A DNA stretch of 64,000 bases, taken from contig CAWBTA010000016.1 of NCBI GenBank assembly GCA_963791625.1, positions 372,001-436,000 on the forward strand, written 5' to 3'. This DNA is from JANMCE01 sp963791625. Lineage in GTDB: Bacteria > Actinomycetota > Acidimicrobiia > Acidimicrobiales > Ilumatobacteraceae. Under the pieces are notes generated by a model. The model worked only from the letters and a program-made list of their open reading frames with translations, did not search any database and was not told the origin of the DNA. The translations under genes and the position numbers were made by a program. Below, in pieces: positions 23,905 through 33,381 of the stretch (the first letter of the stretch is position 1; each line of letters starts with the position of its first letter).

Positions 23905-25900
23905 ATGTTCGACACACTGAATGCGGAGCAGCAGGCTGCGGTCAATCACGACGGGCGGAACCTGTTGATTGTGGCCGGCGCCGGCACCGGAAAGACGACG
24001 ACGCTCGCGGCACGGCTCGCGCACCTGGTTGATTCCGGCGTCCCCCCGGAGCGGATTTTGCTGCTGACATTCAGTCGACGAGCCGCGTCCGAGTTGCTGC
24101 ATCGGGCCGAGATTGCCTCGGGCCAGTCGGTATCGGCCGCAGTGTGGGGTGGCACGTTCCACGCCGTGGCCAACCGGCTGCTGCGGCGCTTCGGCATGGC
24201 GCTCGGGTTGGAGCCGTCGTTCACCGTGCTCGACCCCGGTGATGCGGCAGACCTCATGGCCATGGTGCGGGACGAACTCGTACCCGGCGATGGCACGAAT
24301 CGGCGGCGGGCCCGTAAGGAAACACTTGTCGATGTGATGAGCCGCTGCGTGAACGCACGAGAACCACTGAACGATGTGTTGCAGTGGTCGTTTCCGTGGT
24401 GCATCGAAGAGCGCGACGACATGCGGGTCATCTTCCCCGGCTACATCGAACGTAAGCGGGCTCGACAATTGCTCGACTATGACGACCTGCTCCTGTGCTG
24501 GTGGGCGCTGCTGCAGGATGCCGACACGGCCCGAGCACTCCAGGGCATGTTCGACCACATCTTGGTCGACGAGTACCAGGATACCAATGCGCTGCAGGCC
24601 GACATCCTCGAAGGCATGACCGCCGGCGGAGCAAGGTTGACGGTGGTGGGCGATGATGCGCAGTCGATCTATTCGTTCCGGGCCGCCAGCGCACGCCAAC
24701 ATCATGAACTTCGACGCCCGGTTCGATGCCGACATCCTGACGCTGGTGCGCAATCACCGTTCTACTCCCCCGATCCTCGAAACCACCAACGCCGTTATCG
24801 CTCACGCTCGCGACCGTCATCCGAAAGAACTCGTGGCCGTTCGAGCGGGAACGAAACGACCGATCTTGGTGCGCTGTCACGACGAAGCGATGCAGGCCAC
24901 TGCGGTGTGCGAGCGCATCCTGTGGCACAAGGAACGGGGCACCTCGCTGCGTCAGCAAGCGGTACTGGTCCGCTCGGGTCACCACTCTGATCTGCTTGAG
25001 TTGGAGCTGACCGCTCGCCATATTCCGTTCGTGAAGTACGGCGGGTTGAAGTTTCTTGAAGCAGCCCACGTGAAGGACCTCGTCAGCATGTTGCGTCTGG
25101 TCGAGAACCCGTTGGACGAACTGGCGTGGACCCGCGTGCTCCAACTTATCGACGGCGTTGGCCGAGTGACGGCGCGACGTATCACCGAGGAAGCGATGCT
25201 GGCCGATGATCCGACCAAGGCCGTGGCCGCGCATGAGAGCTGCCAAGAGCTGGTGCTCACTCTGCTGGACGCACGGTCGATGCCAGAAGAAGTCGTGCTC
25301 CCCAAGCTCGAACGCGTGCGAGCCTTTCTCGAACCACTCGTCGCGAATCGTTACGACAACTGGGCTGCCCGCGTGGCCGACTACGAGCAGTTGCAGATAG
25401 CGGCAACGCTCGCCCCCACGTTGAGTCGGTTCCTCGTTGAACTCACGCTCGACCCACCGGCCGCCACTGGCGACCTGGCCGGTCCGCCATCGCTCGATGA
25501 CGATGTGCTCACCCTGTCCACCATCCACTCAGCCAAAGGCGGCGAGTGGGACGTTGTGCACGTCATGCACGTGGTCGATGGCAATATCCCCTCCGACATG
25601 TCCACCGGCAACGCGGAAAGTATCGAGGAAGAACGACGCTTGCTGTACGTGGCGCTCACACGTGCCCGCAACGAGCTCTATACATACGCTCCGCTGCGCT
25701 ATCACCACCAACATCGCGGTAAGAAGGACAAGCACGGCTACGCGCAACTGAGCCGCTTCTTCACCCCGACCGTCCTCGCCACCATGGACGAAGACCTCGC
25801 CGCTCCGATCCACGCCCCCGACACCATTGAGCCCATCGTCGCCCGTGGCCGAGAGCGCCTCGACAAACTCGACGCGCTCGTATCTGGACTCTGGAGCTAG
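23905..25900 (+). CDS. UvrD/PcrA-like superfamily 1 DNA helicase, one frameshift near 24691-24697
   Basis: Two overlapping frames give one SF1A helicase of about 664 residues. First part: Q-motif MFDTLNAEQQAAVNHDG, Walker A AGAGTGKTTT (Lys30), LTFSRRAASELLHRA, LDYDDLLLCWWALL, VDEYQDTN and GDDAQSIYSFRAAS. Second part: NFDARFDADILTLVRNHRST, LVRSGHHSDLLELELTARHIPFVKYGG, TIHSAKGGEWDVVHVMHVVDG and ERRLLYVALTRARNELY (motifs IV-VI). Dropping one base in GCACGCC (24691-24697) joins them as FRAASAANIMNF. It unwinds DNA 3' to 5' in repair or replication restart. Start ATG 23905. All helicase motifs survive, so sequencing error is the simpler explanation. Confidence 0.85.
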
Positions 25901-25926
25901 CGCGTCACTTCTCTAGGCTGTGGTCG

Positions 25927-26760
25927 ATGTCGCAATTCCTTCGCCGAGGTGTGGCCGGACTGTTCGCGGTTACCGGCATGTTCGTCGGGTTGACGGCGCT
26001 CGGTTCAAACCCTGCGTCGGCGCATCAGCCCGTTCTCTTGGACGAGAACGACAACAGCCCCGAGCGCGGTCCCGAGCTTGTGGATGGCACGGTGTCGTTC
26101 GCGGTGTACGGCTCGATTACCAAACCGGGCCAGTTGCGCGGGCTGTCGTTCAATCTCAAAGCGGGCGACCGCATCGTGGTCGATCTGCTCATCCCCAATT
26201 TGGAGCCGGAGCTCTCGAGCCCGTTACCGAGCATCACCGTGCTCGACCCCGAGGGCAATCCCACCGATCCGCCGGTCGAGATGGGCGAGACCTTCAACGA
26301 GCCGTTCTCCGGAACGAGCTATCGCTACCTGGCCAAGCTGCGCTCGTCCGCTACGAAAGCGGGCAAGTACGGCGTGGTCGTCGGCAGCGTGGCAACCGGA
26401 CGATTCGTGATCGGCATCGGCGACCGCGAAGTCCGCGGCGAAGTGAAGCAGGATGATGCCAAAGGCTCGCTCGCCAGCTGGTACTCCAGCCCTGTTCCCG
26501 CCAGCGCGGCAACGACTGCGGTCGCAATGACAACCGCATCAGCGACAACGGCCGCTCCACCTCCGTCCACGGTCCCGACCCTCGCCCCTACCGGGCAGGC
26601 AACCACGGCCGGAGCCTCACAGGCACCAGCCAAAGCACGTTCCGACTCGGGCCGATCTTGGCTCATCGCCATCCCCATCGCCGCGCTGTTGTCGCTGTTT
26701 CTCGTCGCACAGCGCCGAAGTCGGCGGGCCGAGCAGTCGAAGGTGGACGTACGCCGGTAG
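25927..26760 (+). CDS. Exported protein with a C-terminal membrane anchor
   Basis: A 277-residue protein. A signal peptide (about residues 7-32, ending NPASA-HQ) is followed by a compact beta-rich extracellular domain (SFAVYGSITKPGQLRGLSFNLKAGDRIVVDLLIP...GKYGVVVGSVATGRFVIGIGDRE). Next come an Ala/Thr/Pro linker, a membrane segment (about 240-258, SWLIAIPIAALLSLFLVAQ) and a basic cytoplasmic tail (RRSRRAEQSK). It looks like a surface sensor or structural protein held in the membrane. No named family recognised; the domain order resembles CopC-like or YtxH-linked exported proteins only loosely. Confidence 0.75.
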   Translation: MSQFLRRGVAGLFAVTGMFVGLTALGSNPASAHQPVLLDENDNSPERGPELVDGTVSFAVYGSITKPGQLRGLSFNLKAGDRIVVDLLIPNLEPELSSPLPSITVLDPEGNPTDPPVEMGETFNEPFSGTSYRYLAKLRSSATKAGKYGVVVGSVATGRFVIGIGDREVRGEVKQDDAKGSLASWYSSPVPASAATTAVAMTTASATTAAPPPSTVPTLAPTGQATTAGASQAPAKARSDSGRSWLIAIPIAALLSLFLVAQRRSRRAEQSKVDVRR

Positions 26761-26794
26761 CCTTCGCTGGTCAATCCGATGAGAGGAGCCGATC

Positions 26795-27079
26795 ATGGCA
26801 AAGGCAACGTGGAACGGTGCAGTTATTGCGGAGAGCGACAGCACGGTCATGGTGGAAGGCAACCACTACTTCCCGATCGAGTCGGTCAACGGCGATCTTC
26901 TCGAGCCAAGCACAAAGCACACCTCGTGCCCGTGGAAGGGTGAGGCCAGCTACTACTCACTGAACGTCGATGGCAAGGTGAACGCCGACGCAGCCTGGTT
27001 CTACCCCACACCGAAAGATGCCGCCAAGGAAATCAAAGACCACGTCGCGTTCTGGCGCGGCGTTACCGTCGAGGCCTGA
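26795..27079 (+). CDS. DUF427 domain-containing protein
   Basis: A 94-residue protein matching DUF427 throughout: KATWNGAVIAESDSTVMVEGNHYFP (start of the fold), HTSCPWKGEASYYSLNVDG (the conserved Cys-Pro-Trp-Lys-Gly motif) and AAWFYPTPKDAAKEIKDHVAFW. The family is a small beta-tent fold of unknown function, possibly enzymatic because of the invariant Cys-Pro-Trp. The ATG at 26795 has an RBS (GAGGAG) 9 nt upstream. It lies between two exported-protein genes on the same strand. Confidence 0.9.
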   Translation: MAKATWNGAVIAESDSTVMVEGNHYFPIESVNGDLLEPSTKHTSCPWKGEASYYSLNVDGKVNADAAWFYPTPKDAAKEIKDHVAFWRGVTVEA

Positions 27080-27090
27080 CCCCGCGCCGG

Positions 27091-28158
27091 ATGCACGCCA
27101 CACGCGCCACGAAGCTTGCCTCCGCGCTCATGCTGACGCTCGGCGCGTGCACGACATCGTCCCAGGGCGCCAAGGATGTGGTCACCGTGCCGAAGAGCAG
27201 CCCGTCCACCACTGCGTCGGCCGAAGTTACCGTGGCAGCGCCGACGACGGTGGCCGGTCCCACAATGGGTGCGCCAACAACGGCGCCGGTCGCCACGACA
27301 GTCAAATCAGTGACCGCTGCACCAACCACTGCACCGGCGACCACCGCCGCACCGAAGCCGCCTGCGCCCAATCCGTGCAGCGGTGTCGACTTCCGGAACT
27401 TCACGTTCGATCTGCCCGACTTCGGCAAGGTCACGGTCACGAATGGCCAGGGCGAGCGCGGCACACGTGACTCGGCCGACTATGCCGCGCTGCAGGTGCG
27501 CGGTGTCGTGGCGGGTGACTTCGGTGGGGTGGACGGAAACGCAGAGACCGCCGTGTTCACCAACGTCAACACCGGTGGCACCGGACAGCTCTCCGACGTG
27601 CACATCTACTCATGCTCCGGCACGACAGCGACGAGGCTCACCTCCGCCGGTGTCGGTGATCGGGCAGATGAGGGCGTGCGCGGCATCAGCATAAAGGATG
27701 ACACCCTCGCAATCGATCGCTTCACCGATGCTCAGGGTGCCTGCTGCCCGACGGCCGTCGTACGGCAAAGTTTCAGGTTGAACGGCGGCGCGCTCACACC
27801 TTTTGGCTCCCCGGCGAAACGCAAGTACCTCAGCCTCGAGGCCGAGAAGACCGAAGTACCGATCTCGTTTCTTCCGGGCACGACTGGCGCTGTGTTCTTC
27901 GGCGATACCGCGCTGGGCTCGACCGGTGGTTTCGACGCGGCAGCAGGGCAAAAGCTCACGCTCAGCCTGGAACCCCCGTACCCGAACAACGGCAAGGTCA
28001 TCATCGACGTACTCATTGGCGACAAGGTGCTCGGCAGCGTGGAATCGGGCGGAACGAAGACCATCGACCTGCCGACCAAAGCCCACTACGTAATGAAGCC
28101 TCGACCTGCCGCCGGAGGAGCTGACGCTGGATACGACGGCGAAATGACCATCGCCTAG
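27091..28158 (+). CDS. Putative lipoprotein with Thr/Ala-rich linker
   Basis: A 355-residue protein starting with a lipoprotein-type signal (LASALMLTLGAC, lipobox LGAC, Cys20). Residues about 21-90 are a Thr/Ala/Val/Pro linker typical of actinobacterial surface lipoproteins. The rest is a folded domain beginning NPCSGVDFRNFTFDLPDFG, with VAGDFGGVDGNAETAVFTNVNTGGTGQ (an FG-GAP-like repeat pattern) and a second beta-rich part ending KTIDLPTKAHYVMKPRPA. The last half holds paired Cys (ACCPTAVV). No family named with confidence. It is 11 nt downstream of the DUF427 gene and may share its transcript. Confidence 0.75.
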   Translation: MHATRATKLASALMLTLGACTTSSQGAKDVVTVPKSSPSTTASAEVTVAAPTTVAGPTMGAPTTAPVATTVKSVTAAPTTAPATTAAPKPPAPNPCSGVDFRNFTFDLPDFGKVTVTNGQGERGTRDSADYAALQVRGVVAGDFGGVDGNAETAVFTNVNTGGTGQLSDVHIYSCSGTTATRLTSAGVGDRADEGVRGISIKDDTLAIDRFTDAQGACCPTAVVRQSFRLNGGALTPFGSPAKRKYLSLEAEKTEVPISFLPGTTGAVFFGDTALGSTGGFDAAAGQKLTLSLEPPYPNNGKVIIDVLIGDKVLGSVESGGTKTIDLPTKAHYVMKPRPAAGGADAGYDGEMTIA

Positions 28159-28161
28159 CCG

Positions 28162-28486
28162 CTACTCCGGTGGGAGGTGGACCACTGCCGTGTCGCCCTG
28201 TTCGGTGACGAGGAAGGACGCGACCGGAAGCGACCGCGGGCGGGCCTTGCTGCTGACCGTCGCACACATTGAACTGAGCACCGTGTAGTGGGCAGGTGAT
28301 GAGTGCACCTCGAAGTCGCCCTTCTGACAGGCGGGCGTCGCGGTGTGAGCAGTTGTCTTCCAGTGCATGCAATTGGCCTGCGACGCGGCACACGATGATG
28401 CCGTTGTTGCCGATGTCGGGGAAGACGCGCATCTGACCGTCACGCAGATCACTCATGTCACCCAGCTCGATTGGTGTTCCCGACAT
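28162..28486 (-). CDS. Rieske-type [2Fe-2S] ferredoxin, one frameshift within about 28230-28265
   Basis: A small Rieske protein (about 107 residues after correction). The first frame gives MSDLRDGQMRVFPDIGNNG, CRVAGQLHALEDNCSHRDARLSEG and CPLHGAQFNVCDG, i.e. both cluster motifs C-x-H and C-x2-H. The C-terminal strand (SLPVASFLVTEQGDTAVVHL, stop 28162) is in the next frame; removing one base between about 28230 and 28265 restores it. Such ferredoxins pass electrons to Rieske oxygenases; the alpha subunit of one lies 0.5 kb away on the same strand. Start is ATG 28486 or 28456. Confidence 0.75.
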
Positions 28487-28532
28487 CGTGCAATCGTAGA
28501 GGGACTGCCGCCGAGCCGCTAGCGTCGCCGAA

Positions 28533-29015
28533 ATGACCGAGCTCGAAAGTCGTGCCCGAATCCAAGATGCGCTGCATAGCTACTGCCGTGGCATCGATCG
28601 CTTGCACGCCCCGTCGATCGAGGCCGCCTTCCATCCGGGTGCGGTGCTGGTCGACTACGGCGCCGAGCAGTTTACGATCGAGGCGTTCGTGCCGTACGTC
28701 CTGGCATCGCTCGCCCGAAGGTTCGTCGCAACCCAGCACCGGTTGAGTAACACGACCGCGAAGCTCGATGGCGACGTGGCGTTGGTGGAGTCATACGTGC
28801 TGGCCACCCACGTGGCCCAGCACGATGCCGGACGGACCATGTACACCTTCACCGGCCGCTACATCGACCGGTTCGAATGTCGGGAGGGTGGCTGGCGCAT
28901 CGTGCATCGCTCACTCCGCAACGACTGGTCGAGTATCGAGCCGATGGGTGAGCCGATGTCTGGCCCCTACATACCGAGCGGCCGTGCCGGCACGCCCGAT
29001 CCTTTCTCCGACTGA
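28533..29015 (+). CDS. SnoaL-like / NTF2-fold protein
   Basis: A 160-residue protein of the SnoaL_4 / NTF2-like fold: an initial helix with TELESRARIQDALHSYCRGIDRLHAPSIEAAFHPGAVLVDYG, then beta strands (TQHRLSNTTAKLDGDVALVESYVLATHV, MYTFTGRYIDRFECREGGWRI). The Tyr-x-x-Gly-x-Asp and Asp pair in the first helix are typical of dehydratase- or isomerase-like members and of ring-hydroxylating dioxygenase beta subunits. Located between two Rieske genes on the opposite strand, it could act on the hydroxylated product or serve as a small subunit; this is inference. Confidence 0.8.
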   Translation: MTELESRARIQDALHSYCRGIDRLHAPSIEAAFHPGAVLVDYGAEQFTIEAFVPYVLASLARRFVATQHRLSNTTAKLDGDVALVESYVLATHVAQHDAGRTMYTFTGRYIDRFECREGGWRIVHRSLRNDWSSIEPMGEPMSGPYIPSGRAGTPDPFSD

Positions 29016-29021
29016 ACCCTT

Positions 29022-30430
29022 CTAGTCCTCGGGCGTGTAGCCACCGGCGAGCAGGTGCTCACGCACGCGCTGCTGCAGATGACGAGCGTGGACCTCCTGG
29101 TAGTTGCCGAGCGTCTGACCACGCTTGCGACTCGACCGAAACCCGCGCGTCTGGGCCGCCATGTTGGCCGTGTCCTGGTCGTATACGCGACCCAATCCGC
29201 CGAGACCAACGGCGAGGGAATAGCTGTCATCGATATCCAGTTCGATCACCGTGGGTGGAAGGGGTGCGTCACCATCGCCCGGTCGTGGTCGCAAGATGAG
29301 CAGGTCGAAAAAGCTGACGTTGTGATCAACCGGGTCGGGACGAAACCGGTACACCATCGACAGCGACAGACCCGGAAACAGACATGCGTTCGGGAAACAG
29401 AAATACTCGATCGAATCGATTGTGATCGACTGGCTCAGGTGTGAGAAATCCTGGCCGTACGCTTTGCCCATCTCTTGTTGCACATATGTCGCGTAAAGTC
29501 TCGGGCGCGGGCGCCCTCGGGCAGCACGAGTGGCTCCATCCCGTGGCGAAGGTTGCGCGTAAGGTGGGCAAGCATCTGCTGCTCGGTGCGAGGCGTCGGT
29601 CGTTGCGGACTGTCGAGTCCGCTGGTGTGAATGAAGCGGCTGATGTTTGGCGGGAAGATGTCGTACTGCGTGGTGACCTCATCACCCAGCTGACCAGAGG
29701 CGTGGGTCTCACGCACGTGATAGGCCTCAAGGAACGCCTCGACTGCGGCCTTCCAGTTGCACGGCAAGCGCTTGCGAACGTGCGTCTCGATGTAGCGCTG
29801 CTCAATGTCGAACTCGGCAAAGTGCGCGGGAAGAACGCCGAGATACTCCGACAAAGGTGCCGCCTGCTGATCGAAGTTCACCCACACGAACCCGGCGAAC
29901 ACCTCGACGGGCAGTTGCGGAAGACGATGCGATTCATCACCGACATGAGGGAAGTCCCATCGGTCGGGGACCTCCACGAGATCGCCGTCGAGTGACCACG
30001 TCCACCCGTGGAACGGACACTTGAGCTGATTGGCAAAACCGCAGGTGCCGGGGGTGCGCAGTTGCGTGCCGCGGTGCATGCACGCGTTGTAATAGGCCTT
30101 GATTGAACCGTCGGCCGTGCGCACGATGAGCGCCGAATGGGGGCCGACCTCATAGACGTAGTAGTCGCCCTGCTCGGCAATGTGATCCAGGTGGCACGCC
30201 CACTGCCACGTCTTCGACCACAGGTGATCAATCTCGGCCTGCGCGTACGCGGCCGACGTGTAGTTCGTGAACGGCACATCTTCATCACCAAGATACGCCG
30301 GTGATTCTTCCAAAAGCGGCCACGGCGGAGTGACGGGATCGGCAAGGAGCTGCTCACGCAACGTTGGACCCGGCGCACGGGCCGGTTGGTGCAGGGTTGG
30401 ATCATCATCGACTTTCTTCACACTGTGCAC
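29022..30430 (-). CDS. Rieske aromatic ring-hydroxylating oxygenase, alpha subunit, one frameshift at 29495-29497
   Basis: A complete oxygenase alpha subunit of about 468 residues split by one missing base. N-terminal part: Rieske motif CMHRGTQL then CPFHGWTW (C-x-H, C-x2-H), FPHVGDESHRLPQLPVEVFAGFVWVNFD, and NWKAAVEAFLEAYHVRETH, which begins the mononuclear iron site. The C-terminal part (GKAYGQDFSHLSQSITIDSIEYFCFPNACLFPG...) follows in another frame. Adding one base to AAA at 29495-29497 joins them as DFYATYVQQEMG. Start is a GTG at 30430 or 30421. It is divergent from the carotenoid/stilbene oxygenase gene and probably receives electrons through the Rieske ferredoxin nearby. Confidence 0.82.
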
Positions 30431-30532
30431 ACTAAGTCGCCACCACCCGCGAGTCGAGCGACGGACGCTCTCGTGCGGTGTACTGCCCTTCGGTAACAGT
30501 GTTATTCTGCGTTCACGACAGGGGAGGCCGCT

Positions 30533-31894
30533 ATGACGAACCGCTATCTGCAGGACAACTACGGGCCAGTCGCTCAAGAGGTGACAGCGCCCGATCTCCA
30601 GGTGATCGGCACGCTGCCGCCGGAGTTGAACGGGCGCTATCTGCGCAACGGGCCAAACCCGATTGCCGAAGTGGATCAACTCACCCATCACTGGTTCATG
30701 GGTGATGGCATGGTGCATGGCGTTCGGCTGAATGATGGCAAGGCCGACTGGTACCGCAACCGCTATGTCGGCTCGAAGAACGTCCAGACAGCTCGTGGAC
30801 TCGACGACATCCCCGGACCATCGTCTCGATCGTCCGGTCTCGGCGCCAACACCAACGTCGGCGGCTTCAACGGCACCACGTGGGCCATGGTGGAAGCCGG
30901 CATCAGCCAGGTGGAGATGACCTACGACCTCGACACGGTTTGCCGCAACGACTTCTACGGCACGCTGCCCGGCGCGTTCAGCGCCCATCCAAAGGTTGAT
31001 CCGGACACGGGCGAGATGCACGCGATGACGTACTCGTGGGCGGAGTGGATGGACCACGTGCAGTACGTCGTCGTCGGCACGGATGGTCGGGTTCGTCGTA
31101 CCCTCGACATCCCGGTTCCGGGCATGACCATGATTCACGACATGTCGCTCACCAAGCGTTATGCCGTGGTGTTCGATCAGCCGGTCATCGTCGATTTCGA
31201 CCTGGCCTTCGCAGGACGCTTCCCGTTTCGCTGGCAGCCCGATTACGGCAACCGTGTTGGCCTGCTCCCCCGCGAGGGCGAGGCCAAAGACATCGTGTGG
31301 GTTGATGTGCCGCTGTGTGGGTTGTTTCATCCGATGAACGCCTATGACACCCCCGACGGCAAGGTCGTCATTGATATCTGCACCTACGAAAAGCTGTTCG
31401 ACGGCGACATCCTCGGCCCCTTCGGTGATTCGTTGCCGCGGCTCGAACGTTGGGTGATCGATCCAGTCGGCCGCACGTCGAGCACCACCGTCATCGATGA
31501 CACGGCCAACGAATTCCCACGCCATAGAGGCAGCCTGAGCGGTAAGCCCTATCGATACGGCTACTGCACTTCGCCGGTGTTCGACGATCCGAAAGCCGGG
31601 TGGACCACACTGAAGCACGACCTGCAGACGGGCGCGAGAGAGGTTTTCGACCACGGCATCGGCCGAGCTGCCGGCGAGGCCGTGTTCATCGGACGTCCCG
31701 GAAGCACCGACGAAGACGACGGCTGGCTGATGACCTTTGTGCACGACCTTGTGCACGACAAGGCCGAACTTGCGGTGTGGGACGCGCAAGATTTCGGTCG
31801 TGGTTACGTCGCTCAGGTGATGCTTCCACAACGGGTACCGTTCGGCTTTCATGGCAACTGGGTAAACGACAAGGCCGTTCCTCCACCCAGATAA
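30533..31894 (+). CDS. Carotenoid/lignostilbene cleavage oxygenase family protein
   Basis: A 453-residue RPE65/CCD-family non-haem iron oxygenase that splits a C=C bond in apocarotenoids or stilbenes with O2. The opening (YLQDNYGPVAQEVTAPDLQVIGTLPPELNGRYLRNGPNP) is textbook. The four iron histidines are in HPKVDPDTGEM, MIHDMSLT, FHPMNAYD and FHGNW. Substrate is not decidable, but neighbouring Rieske and SnoaL-like genes and a downstream MFS exporter suggest breakdown of an aromatic or polyene compound. ATG 30533 has a GGGGAGG site 7 nt upstream. It is divergent from the Rieske oxygenase across about 100 bp. Confidence 0.9.
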   Translation: MTNRYLQDNYGPVAQEVTAPDLQVIGTLPPELNGRYLRNGPNPIAEVDQLTHHWFMGDGMVHGVRLNDGKADWYRNRYVGSKNVQTARGLDDIPGPSSRSSGLGANTNVGGFNGTTWAMVEAGISQVEMTYDLDTVCRNDFYGTLPGAFSAHPKVDPDTGEMHAMTYSWAEWMDHVQYVVVGTDGRVRRTLDIPVPGMTMIHDMSLTKRYAVVFDQPVIVDFDLAFAGRFPFRWQPDYGNRVGLLPREGEAKDIVWVDVPLCGLFHPMNAYDTPDGKVVIDICTYEKLFDGDILGPFGDSLPRLERWVIDPVGRTSSTTVIDDTANEFPRHRGSLSGKPYRYGYCTSPVFDDPKAGWTTLKHDLQTGAREVFDHGIGRAAGEAVFIGRPGSTDEDDGWLMTFVHDLVHDKAELAVWDAQDFGRGYVAQVMLPQRVPFGFHGNWVNDKAVPPPR

Positions 31895-31925
31895 ATCGGC
31901 GCCCAGCCGGTACGTTGAGCACCCC

Positions 31926-33380
31926 ATGATTGAAACGCCTCCGCAGCCTGGCCTTCTCCACAAGCTGCGGCACCTGCCGTACGAGTGGATCGTCGCTGCG
32001 GCATTCGTGCTGGCGGTCTTCATGGACATTCTCGATGTCACGATCGTGAACGTCTCGTTGTTCAAGATCTCGAAGGACCTCAACGCGTCGCTGCCATCAA
32101 CCACGTGGATCGTGCTTGGCTACTCGCTCAGCTTGGCCATTTGGATTCCGATTTCGGGCTGGGTTGGCGACCGCTTCGGCACTCGACGCACATTCATTTT
32201 CGCGCTCTTCATGTTCGTCCTGGCGTCGTACCTGTGCAGTGAAGCAACATCAATCAGCCAGCTCGTCACCTACCGCCTGTTGCAAGGCGTTGGGGGCGGC
32301 ATGCTCACCCCGACCGGCATCACGCTGCTCTTTCGAGCGTTCCCGCCCGAGCGACGAGCGCGGGCCTCTTCGATCCTGGCGATACCTACGGTGTTGGCGC
32401 CCGCATCGGGCCCGGTGCTCGGCGGCTGGCTCACCGACACCGTCGGGTGGCGCTGGATCTTTCGCGTCAACATTCCGATTGGGATGATTGCGCTTGCGGT
32501 CGCCGTGTTCGGTTTAAAGAAAGATGACGACAGCACCCGACGGCCACTCGACCTTCCCGGCGTCGTTCTCGCTGCCCTTGGCTTTCCAGCCGTGGTCTAC
32601 TTCTTCGAACGCGGTGCGGAAGAGGGCTGGCTCAGCACCCGCATCTTCACCGTTGGCATCGTCGGCGCGTTGAGTCTGGTGGGACTGTGGTGGTGGTCAT
32701 ACCGCACGCCGAAACCGATGCTTGACTTACGTCTCTTGCGGGACCGTCTTTTCGCCGTTACCAATGCGGTGAGCTTCGTCTACACCATGGCGTTCTTGGG
32801 TACGGTGTTCGTTCTTCCGCAGTTCCTCCAACGCGTCGGCGGCTACTCGGCGCTGGAAAGCGGCCTCACCACGTTCCCACAGGCGATCGGCATCCTGCTC
32901 ACCTCCCGGCTCGCGGGCAGGTGGTACCCGAGGTTCGGGCCGCGCAAGATGCTGGTGATGGCCTTCATCGGTCTCGGCACCTTTTCGATCGGGTTCATGT
33001 TCATAACGGTCGGTACCAACCACTGGGCGATCCGCGGGTTGATGCTCGTCCGCGGCCTCTGCATTGCCTTTGCGTTCATCCCGCTGCAAGCCGCCTCCTA
33101 CGCGAAGATCTCGCCGGAGGCCACCGGTCGGGCCAGCGCGATCTTCTCCACCCAGCGACAATTGGCCGGAGCGGTCGGTGTTGCCGTCTTGTCGACGGTG
33201 TTGGCGTCCACCATTCCCCAGAAGTTCGGGCGCTCGGTCGTGGCGCCGGAGTTGGTGCACAAGTACACCACGGCATTTCATTGGACGTTCTTCGCCGCCA
33301 CCCTGCTCACCTTCTCCGCCGCCGGGCTGTCGCTCCTCGTTCGGGACGAAGACGCCAAAGCCACCATGGTTCGCAACTAG
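31926..33380 (+). CDS. MFS transporter, DHA2 family (EmrB/QacA type, 14 TMS)
   Basis: A 484-residue integral membrane protein with 14 predicted hydrophobic segments. Motif D1-like VAAAFVLAVFMDILDVTIVNVSL in TM1, the WIVLGYSLSLAIWIPISGWVGDRFGTRR motif A, LLQGVGGGMLTPTGITLL, and motif C-like SGPVLGGWLTDTVGWRWIFRVNIP are diagnostic of proton-driven drug or metabolite exporters of the DHA2 family. It starts 31 nt after the cleavage oxygenase stop, so a shared transcript is likely; it may export a substrate or toxic product of that pathway. Confidence 0.9.
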   Translation: MIETPPQPGLLHKLRHLPYEWIVAAAFVLAVFMDILDVTIVNVSLFKISKDLNASLPSTTWIVLGYSLSLAIWIPISGWVGDRFGTRRTFIFALFMFVLASYLCSEATSISQLVTYRLLQGVGGGMLTPTGITLLFRAFPPERRARASSILAIPTVLAPASGPVLGGWLTDTVGWRWIFRVNIPIGMIALAVAVFGLKKDDDSTRRPLDLPGVVLAALGFPAVVYFFERGAEEGWLSTRIFTVGIVGALSLVGLWWWSYRTPKPMLDLRLLRDRLFAVTNAVSFVYTMAFLGTVFVLPQFLQRVGGYSALESGLTTFPQAIGILLTSRLAGRWYPRFGPRKMLVMAFIGLGTFSIGFMFITVGTNHWAIRGLMLVRGLCIAFAFIPLQAASYAKISPEATGRASAIFSTQRQLAGAVGVAVLSTVLASTIPQKFGRSVVAPELVHKYTTAFHWTFFAATLLTFSAAGLSLLVRDEDAKATMVRN

Positions 33381-33381
33381 C

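Noticed and set aside
29435..32104. An 889-codon open frame on the minus strand
   Set aside because: Only its last third (below about 30430) is the real Rieske oxygenase; the rest runs antisense through the cleavage oxygenase gene, which has clear family motifs on the plus strand.
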